Shown here: piece by piece, positions 1 through 5,625 of the stretch | How positions within the stretch are numbered: the stretch's first letter is position 1 | Layout: every line of letters begins with the position of its first letter | NCBI GenBank assembly: GCA_040881945.1 | Contig: JBBECF010000074.1 | Location: 1 to 5,625, forward strand | Reading direction: 5' to 3' | DNA: 5,625 nucleotides | DNA from: JBBECF01 sp040881945 | GTDB lineage: Bacteria > Pseudomonadota > Alphaproteobacteria > Dongiales > Dongiaceae | Program-made: the position numbers and the translations under genes | Notes under the pieces: generated by a model | What the model saw: the letters and a program-made list of their open reading frames with translations, nothing else | Told to the model about the DNA's origin: nothing | The model's database searches: none

Positions 1-573
1 GTTGGCGGCGAGGATCGGCAGGCTGCGCATGTCGGAGACGAGCGTGTTGTAGCCGAAACTCGCGCCGCGCTCGCATTGCAGGATGTTGCGGTTGCCGGTC
101 GCCGCGACCTTGGCGACGACCTGCTTCATGTCCCAGGGCGCCAGGAACTGCCCCTTCTTGATGTTGATGGCTCGTCCGGTCTCGCCGGCGGCCACCAGCA
201 GGTCTGTCTGGCGGCACAGGAAGGCCGGAATCTGCAATACGTCGACCGCCTCGGCCACCGGCGCGCACTGCTCGGGCAGATGCACGTCGGTCAGCACCGG
301 GCAACCGTAGGTCTCGCGCAGCTCGGCGAGGATCGGCAGCGCGGCCTCGAGACCGAGCCCGCGCGGGCTGTCGAGGCTGGTGCGGTTCGCCTTGTCGAAC
401 GAGGTCTTGTAGATCAGGCCGAGGCCGAGCCCGGCGGTCAGCTCGGTGAGGGCGTGCGCCATCTCGCGCGCATGCGCCCGCGATTCGAGCGCGCACGGTC
501 CCGCGATCAGCGCCAGCGGCCGGTCGTTACCGAGCGTCAGATTGCCGACATGGACATGGTGGGGCGCGGTCAT
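1..573 (-). CDS. kdsA: 3-deoxy-8-phosphooctulonate synthase (Kdo-8-phosphate synthase), 5' part, cut by left edge
   Basis: KdsA condenses phosphoenolpyruvate with D-arabinose 5-phosphate to give Kdo 8-phosphate, the first committed step toward the Kdo of the LPS inner core; it is a cytoplasmic TIM-barrel enzyme. The reverse strand reads 191 codons from an ATG at 573 without a stop. The family is normally about 280 residues, so roughly the last third lies off the left edge. Visible family motifs are IAGPCALES (23-31), KTSFDKANR (56-64), TDVH (95-98), QIPAFLCRQTDL (114-125), NIKKGQF (137-143) and ERGASFGYN (168-176). Cys27 stands where metal-dependent KdsA enzymes have a metal-ligand Cys and E. 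coli KdsA has Asn; the other metal ligands would be in the missing part. The gene starts 20 nt after pyrG, so co-transcription and coupling are likely. Only a weak GTGAG Shine-Dalgarno-like element precedes the ATG. An in-frame GTG at 597-595 overlapping the pyrG stop is an alternative start. Identity is very secure. Confidence 0.96.
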   Translation of the reverse strand, partial: MTAPHHVHVGNLTLGNDRPLALIAGPCALESRAHAREMAHALTELTAGLGLGLIYKTSFDKANRTSLDSPRGLGLEAALPILAELRETYGCPVLTDVHLPEQCAPVAEAVDVLQIPAFLCRQTDLLVAAGETGRAINIKKGQFLAPWDMKQVVAKVAATGNRNILQCERGASFGYNTLVSDMRSLPILAAN

Positions 574-593
574 GCGGCGTGGCTCACGGTCGC

Positions 594-2219
<1,626 letters not shown>

Positions 2220-2281
2220 GGACTCACTTTATGGATCGAAGCGGGGGCCGGCAGCAAGCCCTGTCTCGACGCCGGCGCGAA

Positions 2282-2309
2282 ATAATGACTCCTGGCGCGG
2301 CCACCGCAA
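2282..2309 (-). promoter_or_regulatory. weak candidate promoter inside the operon, before pyrG
   Basis: In the 91-nt secG-pyrG gap the reverse strand has TTGCGG (2309-2304), a 16-nt spacer and CATTAT (2287-2282). This matches the sigma70 consensus at 3 of 6 and 4 of 6 positions. Initiation would fall near 2275, leaving a leader of about 55 nt before the pyrG ATG. The AT-rich patch at 2281-2287 stands out in very GC-rich surroundings. The match could be chance, and I see no attenuator or T-run terminator in the gap. Confidence 0.22.
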
Positions 2310-2310
2310 T

Positions 2311-2694
2311 CTATTGCCCGAGCGGCACGGCGGGGCTGGCGGGGCTGGTGGGGGCCGCCGGCGGCACGGCGGGGCTGGCGGGAGCCGCCGGCGCCTCGGC
2401 CGGCGCCGGGGCGGCGGGCACGGGAATGTCGAAGGCCGGCGTATCGAGCACCGATCGCGGCCGGTCGGCGCCGGTCGCGAGGATCGCCAGGGTCAGGCTG
2501 GTGGCCATGAATAAGGCGGCGAGCACCGCGGTGACCCGGGTCAGCAGGTTGGCCGAGCCGCGCCCGGACATCAGGCCGCCCATGCCCCCGCCGCCGCCGA
2601 TGCCGAGGCCGCCGCCCTCGCTTCGTTGCAGGAGCACGACGCCGACGAGCGACACGGCCAACATCAGGTGAATGACCAGAATGACGGTCTGCAT
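2311..2694 (-). CDS. secG: preprotein translocase subunit SecG
   Basis: SecG is the small, non-essential subunit of the SecYEG protein-conducting channel in the inner membrane and assists SecA-driven export. The 127 residues have the standard SecG layout: a first membrane helix at about 2-22, the hallmark VLLQRSEGGGLG (20-31), a glycine-rich loop (28-40), a SGRGSANLLTR segment (43-53), and a second membrane helix at about 54-74. After it comes a soluble Ala/Pro-rich tail (about 75-127) containing PASPAVP twice, at 105-111 and 118-124. Such low-complexity tails are common in alphaproteobacterial SecG, and this one is probably disordered. The start is the only Met before the first helix; GGGAAG about 11 nt upstream is a weak ribosome-binding candidate. 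The gene follows tpiA by 75 nt and precedes pyrG by 91 nt on the same strand. I saw no convincing promoter of its own in the tpiA-secG gap. Identity is secure. Confidence 0.95.
   Translation of the reverse strand: MQTVILVIHLMLAVSLVGVVLLQRSEGGGLGIGGGGGMGGLMSGRGSANLLTRVTAVLAALFMATSLTLAILATGADRPRSVLDTPAFDIPVPAAPAPAEAPAAPASPAVPPAAPTSPASPAVPLGQ
2322..2382. repeat. 22-bp perfect direct repeat within the secG tail
   Basis: Positions 2322-2343 and 2361-2382 are identical over 22 bases and lie 39 bp (13 codons) apart, so the reading frame is kept. On the coding (minus) strand they encode the two PASPAVP copies in the SecG C-terminal tail. Further shorter GGGGCTGG units lie between them. The pattern suits slippage or tandem duplication in a low-complexity coding region. 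Confidence 0.85.
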
Positions 2695-2769
2695 GGGTCT
2701 CTATTCTTCCCGCGGCCGGGCGCCAGCCAAGGCACAGTGCCGGTATTTAGAGGGTTCAGTGGGGTTTCG

Positions 2770-3534
2770 CTAGGGACAACTTTGCGCGATCGCCCAAAAG
2801 TCGGCCGCCGCGAGGCTGGCGCCGCCGACCAGGGCGCCATCGACATCGGCCACGGCCAGCAGCTCGGCCGCGTTGTCGGGCTTGACCGAGCCGCCGTAGA
2901 GCAGGCGGACGCGGTCCGCATCGGCAACCCGTGTCCGCAGCAGCCGGCGCAAATGGCCATGCACCTCGGCCACGTCCGCCGGCTTCGCGGTGCGCCCGGT
3001 GCCGATCGCCCAGACCGGCTCGTAGGCGATCACCGTGTCGGCGGCGGTCGCGCCATCGGGCAGCGAACCGACGAGCTGCCGTTCGACCACGGCCAGGGCC
3101 CGGCCCGCGTCGCGCTCGGAGTCGGTCTCGCCGAGGCAGACGATGGCGACGAGCCCGGCCGCCCGCGCCGCCGCGGCCTTGGCGCGGACCAGGGCGTCGG
3201 TCTCGCCGTGGCCGGCGCGCCGCTCCGAATGGCCGACGATGACGAAGCGGCAGCCGGCGTCGACGAGCATGGCGGCGCCGATGTCGCCGGTGTGGGCGCC
3301 GCCCGGCCCGGGATGGCAGTCCTGCCCGCCGAGGGCGACCGGACTGCCGGCAAGCGCCTCAGCCACCGGGACCAGCAACGTGGCCGGCGGACAAATCAGC
3401 AGGTCGCAGGCCAGTGGGCCGGCCTTCGCCCGGCGCGCCAATTCCGACGCCAAGGCGACGCCGTCGGCGCGGCGGCCGTTCATCTTCCAGTTGCCGGCAA
3501 TGAGCGGGCGCGGCTTGGCGGCGGTCGGGCTCAC
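2770..3534 (-). CDS. tpiA: triosephosphate isomerase
   Basis: TpiA interconverts dihydroxyacetone phosphate and glyceraldehyde 3-phosphate in glycolysis and gluconeogenesis; it is a cytoplasmic dimeric TIM barrel. The 254 residues match the usual length of about 250. All catalytic landmarks are present: Asn15 and Lys17 in AGNWKMN, the electrophile His102 in VIVGHSERR (98-106), the general base Glu172 in AYEPVWAIGTG (170-180) with flexible loop 6 following, and the phosphate-binding LLYGGSVK (211-218) and ALVGGASL (234-241). The start codon is GTG at 3534-3532, placed so that NWKMN sits at the usual distance from the N-terminus. No in-frame ATG precedes NWKMN, and an AAGGCGAG about 11 nt upstream is the best ribosome-binding candidate. 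It is the first visible gene of the leftward tpiA-secG-pyrG-kdsA cluster and diverges from the ppiD-like gene. No good promoter for it could be picked out. Identity is very secure. Confidence 0.97.
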   Translation of the reverse strand: MSPTAAKPRPLIAGNWKMNGRRADGVALASELARRAKAGPLACDLLICPPATLLVPVAEALAGSPVALGGQDCHPGPGGAHTGDIGAAMLVDAGCRFVIVGHSERRAGHGETDALVRAKAAAARAAGLVAIVCLGETDSERDAGRALAVVERQLVGSLPDGATAADTVIAYEPVWAIGTGRTAKPADVAEVHGHLRRLLRTRVADADRVRLLYGGSVKPDNAAELLAVADVDGALVGGASLAAADFWAIAQSCP

Positions 3535-3640
3535 GGGTCGAGGGTCTCGCCTTACGTGTTTCTTGTGCGCTCGATGGCGCGCCGCTACCTAGCACGAGCC
3601 CGCCGGGCTAGCCAGCGGCCGCCGCGCGGGCCTTTTCCGA

Positions 3641-3670
3641 TTGCCCGGCCGTGCGTGCCCCGCCTATGAT
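3641..3670 (+). promoter_or_regulatory. candidate sigma70-type promoter for the ppiD-like gene
   Basis: TTGCCC at 3641-3646 (4 of 6 to the -35 consensus), an 18-nt spacer and TATGAT at 3665-3670 (5 of 6 to the -10 consensus) point rightwards. Initiation is expected near 3677, giving a leader of about 80 nt. TATGAT is the best -10-like string in the divergent region. This is a consensus match only. Confidence 0.45.
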
Positions 3671-3672
3671 GC

Positions 3673-3702
3673 CGGCCGTTTCGCGCCCGTGCGCAACGGC
3701 CG
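3673..3702 (+). promoter_or_regulatory. imperfect hairpin / inverted repeat in the leader of the ppiD-like gene
   Basis: CGGCCGTT at 3673-3680 is the exact reverse complement of AACGGCCG at 3695-3702, an 8-bp stem. Inside it GCGC (3683-3686) pairs with GCGC (3691-3694) around a CCGT tetraloop, with a two-base bulge (3681-3682) between the two stems. It begins 2 nt after the candidate -10 and covers the expected transcription start. No T-run follows, so it is not an intrinsic terminator. It could be an operator, a stabilising 5' RNA hairpin, or chance in GC-rich DNA. Confidence 0.4.
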
Positions 3703-3756
3703 CCAGGCCGGGCCCGGACGGCGCCGAGCCCGAGAGCCAAGAAGCCCTGCCCCGAC

Positions 3757-5625
3757 ATGCTTACAGCACTCAAAGCCCAAGCGTCGTCCTGGATCGTCAA
3801 GATCCTGTTTGCGCTGCTCATCTTCACCTTCGGGATCTGGGGCATCGGCGACATCTTCCGCACCGGCGGGCGCGACACCGCGGTCGCCGAAGTCGGTCCG
3901 GAGCAGATTTCCGGCCAGGAGTTCCTGCGCGAATTCCGGGCCGAGGTGAACCGTCTGCAACCGCTATTCGGGGGCCGGCTCGAGACCGAGCAGGCGCGCC
4001 AGCTCGGCCTCGCCGACCAGGTGCTCGACAATCTCGTGGCGCGCGCCCTGTTCAACGTCCACGCCGCCGACATCGGCCTGGCCGTGTCGGACGAACAGAT
4101 CGCCCAACACATCCGCGACGACTCGGCCTTCCGCAGCGAACAGGGTCAATTCGACCGCCTGCGCTTCGATCTGGTCCTGCGCCAGAACGGGCTGACCGAG
4201 GCGGGATACGTCGAGCGGCTGCGCCGGGACATCGCGCGCGAACAGCTCACCAGCGCCGCCGCCGCCGTGACGGCACCGCGAACCATGGCCGAGATCATCC
4301 GCGGCTATCGCGCCGAGCGCCGCGTGGCGGAGACGCTGCTGATCGCCGATGCCGCCGCCGCCGACCCGGGCCCGCCCGACGAGGCGGCTCTGGCCGCCTT
4401 CCACGAGGAAAACGCCGGACGCTATCAGGCGCCGGAGTACCGCGCGCTCACCGTCGTCCGCATCTCGCCCGCCGACATCGCCGACGAGATCAAGGTATCG
4501 GAGGACGAGCTGAACGAAGAGTTCCTGATCCGCCGCGACGAGTTCGACGTCCCCGAGCGCCGTCGCATCGAGCAGATCGTGCTGGCGGACGAGGCCGCCG
4601 CGCGCGCCGCGGCGGAACGCCTTCAACAAGGCACCGACTTCGCCGAGGTGGCGCGCGAGACGACCGGCGGCGAGCCGGTCGACCTCGGCACGGTCGAACG
4701 CGGGGGCATGCTGCCGGAACTGGCCGACGCCGCCTTCGCGACGCCCGAGGGCGCGGCGTCGCCGCCGGTCGAGAGTCCGCTCGGCTGGCACATCCTGCGG
4801 GCGGTGAAGGTCGAACCCGCGGTCACGGCGACGCTCGAGGCGCTACGCGACCAACTCACGCGCGAGCTCGCGCTGCGCCAGGCCGCCGACAGCGTCATCA
4901 GCATCGCCAACCAGCTCGAGGACGAATTGGCCGCCGGCGCCGGCCTGGACGAAGCCGCCGCGCGTCTCGGCCTGAAGGTGCAGACCGTGGCGGCGGTCGA
5001 CGCCGGCGGCAAGGCGCCCGACGGGACGCCGGCGCCGGAAATCGCCGGCAACGCCGCGCTGCTGTCGCTCGCCTTCGCCACGGCCGGCGGCGAGCCGACT
5101 CCGCTGACCGAGACCGACGACGGCGGCTACATGATCGTCCGGGTGGACGGCACGACGCCGGCGGCGCTGCGCCCGCTGGCCGAATTGCGCGAGCGCGTCG
5201 TCGCCGACTGGCAGACGGCCGAGCGCGCGAAGGCCGCCGAGGCCGCCGCCGAGGCGATCGCCGGGCGGCTGCGCGCGGGCGAGGACCTGGCGGCGATCGC
5301 GGCCGAGCGCGGCCTGACGGTCGGCAGGTCGAAGCCGTTCACCCGCGACACCGGCGATCCGGAGGCGAACATCCTGGCGGCGCTCGGCGCCAAGCTGTTC
5401 GCGCTCGGCGTCGGCGAGACGACGACCGGCGACCATCCCCAGGGCCACGTCGTCGCCCGCCTGGTCGAAGTCCAGCCCGCCGCCCCCGACGACGCCGCGA
5501 CGACCGCCCTGCAGACGAGCCTGACCGAGGCGATGAGCCGCGACGCGATCGACCTGTACGGCGCGGCGCTGCGGCGCGAGATCGACGTGACGACGAACCC
5601 GCGCGCCATCGACGCGCTGTTCTAG
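3757..5625 (+). CDS. ppiD: PpiD-like membrane-anchored SurA/parvulin-family folding factor
   Basis: PpiD-family proteins sit in the inner membrane facing the periplasm and act as chaperones (nominal peptidyl-prolyl isomerases) near the SecYEG exit. The 622 residues match the family length. A short cytoplasmic N-terminus (MLTALKAQASSW) is followed by one membrane helix at about 13-34 ending in GIWGIGDIF, a PpiD signature. Next comes a SurA_N-like chaperone region (about 40-200), including DQVLDNLVARALF (87-99). A parvulin (PPIC/rotamase) domain lies at about 265-352, with DLG at 309-311, GGML (316-319) and GWHIL (343-347). The position of the first catalytic His of active parvulins appears to be Gln273 (IEQIVL), so isomerase activity may be lost. 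Two more degenerate parvulin-like units follow at about 376-465 and 488-572. The ATG start is supported by the conserved N-terminus, although AAGAAG about 12 nt upstream is a poor ribosome-binding site. The gene diverges from tpiA, and its TAG stop is the last codon of the window. Confidence 0.93.
   Translation: MLTALKAQASSWIVKILFALLIFTFGIWGIGDIFRTGGRDTAVAEVGPEQISGQEFLREFRAEVNRLQPLFGGRLETEQARQLGLADQVLDNLVARALFNVHAADIGLAVSDEQIAQHIRDDSAFRSEQGQFDRLRFDLVLRQNGLTEAGYVERLRRDIAREQLTSAAAAVTAPRTMAEIIRGYRAERRVAETLLIADAAAADPGPPDEAALAAFHEENAGRYQAPEYRALTVVRISPADIADEIKVSEDELNEEFLIRRDEFDVPERRRIEQIVLADEAAARAAAERLQQGTDFAEVARETTGGEPVDLGTVERGGMLPELADAAFATPEGAASPPVESPLGWHILRAVKVEPAVTATLEALRDQLTRELALRQAADSVISIANQLEDELAAGAGLDEAAARLGLKVQTVAAVDAGGKAPDGTPAPEIAGNAALLSLAFATAGGEPTPLTETDDGGYMIVRVDGTTPAALRPLAELRERVVADWQTAERAKAAEAAAEAIAGRLRAGEDLAAIAAERGLTVGRSKPFTRDTGDPEANILAALGAKLFALGVGETTTGDHPQGHVVARLVEVQPAAPDDAATTALQTSLTEAMSRDAIDLYGAALRREIDVTTNPRAIDALF

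Larger units (their letters stand above)
3535..3756. other. divergent intergenic region between tpiA and the ppiD-like gene
   Basis: This 222-nt region separates the leftward tpiA and rightward ppiD-like start codons and must supply promoters for both. It contains a plausible rightward promoter, an imperfect hairpin, a short inverted repeat AGCCC-GCC-GGGCT at 3597-3609 and the perfect palindrome CCGGGCCCGG at 3708-3717. Leftward, only poor -10-like strings such as CATCAT or TAGGTA were seen. No small ORF with a convincing start and ribosome-binding site, and no RNA gene, could be supported. Confidence 0.7.

Noticed and set aside
2221..2225. A GANTC (CcrM-type methylation) site just before the pyrG start
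   Set aside because: GANTC also occurs inside coding sequence here (for example 482-486 and 1219-1223), so one site near a start is not informative.
2729..2739. Short palindrome GGCACAGTGCC in the tpiA-secG gap
   Set aside because: A 4-5 bp stem with almost no loop and no T-run is too small to call a terminator or operator.
3617..3636. GGCC-8 nt-GGCC followed by TTTT, resembling a small rho-independent terminator
   Set aside because: The stem is only 4 bp, the T-run is short, and no plus-strand gene ends upstream of it.
2626..3669. A 347-codon plus-strand open frame opposite tpiA and part of secG
   Set aside because: It spans two genes and intergenic DNA on the other strand, has low-complexity Arg/Gly composition, and tpiA explains the region.
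3964..4791. A 275-codon minus-strand open frame opposite the ppiD-like gene (another lies at 4843-5448)
   Set aside because: The plus-strand protein has a membrane helix, a PPIC domain and family length; the antisense translations have no motifs.

Overview
The window is a very GC-rich (roughly two-thirds G+C by eye) stretch of bacterial chromosome carrying five housekeeping genes. It most likely comes from an alphaproteobacterium, probably of the Rhodospirillales or a close relative. The reasons are the Kdo (LPS) synthesis gene, which implies a Gram-negative outer membrane, the alphaproteobacterial style of the PpiD and SecG proteins, and the gene order tpiA-secG-pyrG-kdsA, which I recall as typical of that class. 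No search could be run, so the taxonomic placement is inference.

Layout. Four genes on the minus strand read leftwards from about 3534: tpiA (2770-3534, GTG start), secG (2311-2694), pyrG (594-2219) and the 5' two-thirds of kdsA (1-573, cut by the left edge). Their gaps are 75, 91 and 20 nt, which suits one operon, with a weak candidate internal promoter before pyrG. On the other side of a 222-nt divergent intergenic region (3535-3756), one plus-strand gene, a PpiD-like membrane-anchored SurA/parvulin-family folding factor (3757-5625), runs to its stop codon at the last base of the window. The intergenic region holds a plausible sigma70-type promoter for the ppiD-like gene and a strong imperfect hairpin just downstream of its -10 element.

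How the genes fit together. TpiA feeds triose phosphates through lower glycolysis toward phosphoenolpyruvate. KdsA condenses phosphoenolpyruvate with arabinose 5-phosphate to make Kdo 8-phosphate. PyrG makes the CTP that is later used to activate Kdo as CMP-Kdo, and CTP also serves phospholipid and nucleic acid synthesis. SecG is a subunit of the SecYEG translocon, and the divergent PpiD-like protein probably acts on the periplasmic face of the inner membrane on polypeptides leaving it. The loose theme is envelope biogenesis plus central metabolism.

There are no RNA genes, mobile elements, CRISPR arrays or signs of recent transfer. I found no new biological system. The points worth a second look are modest: three parvulin-like units in the PpiD-like protein, with a Gln where active parvulins have a catalytic His; a metal-dependent-type KdsA; a 22-bp direct repeat in the secG tail; and the leader hairpin.
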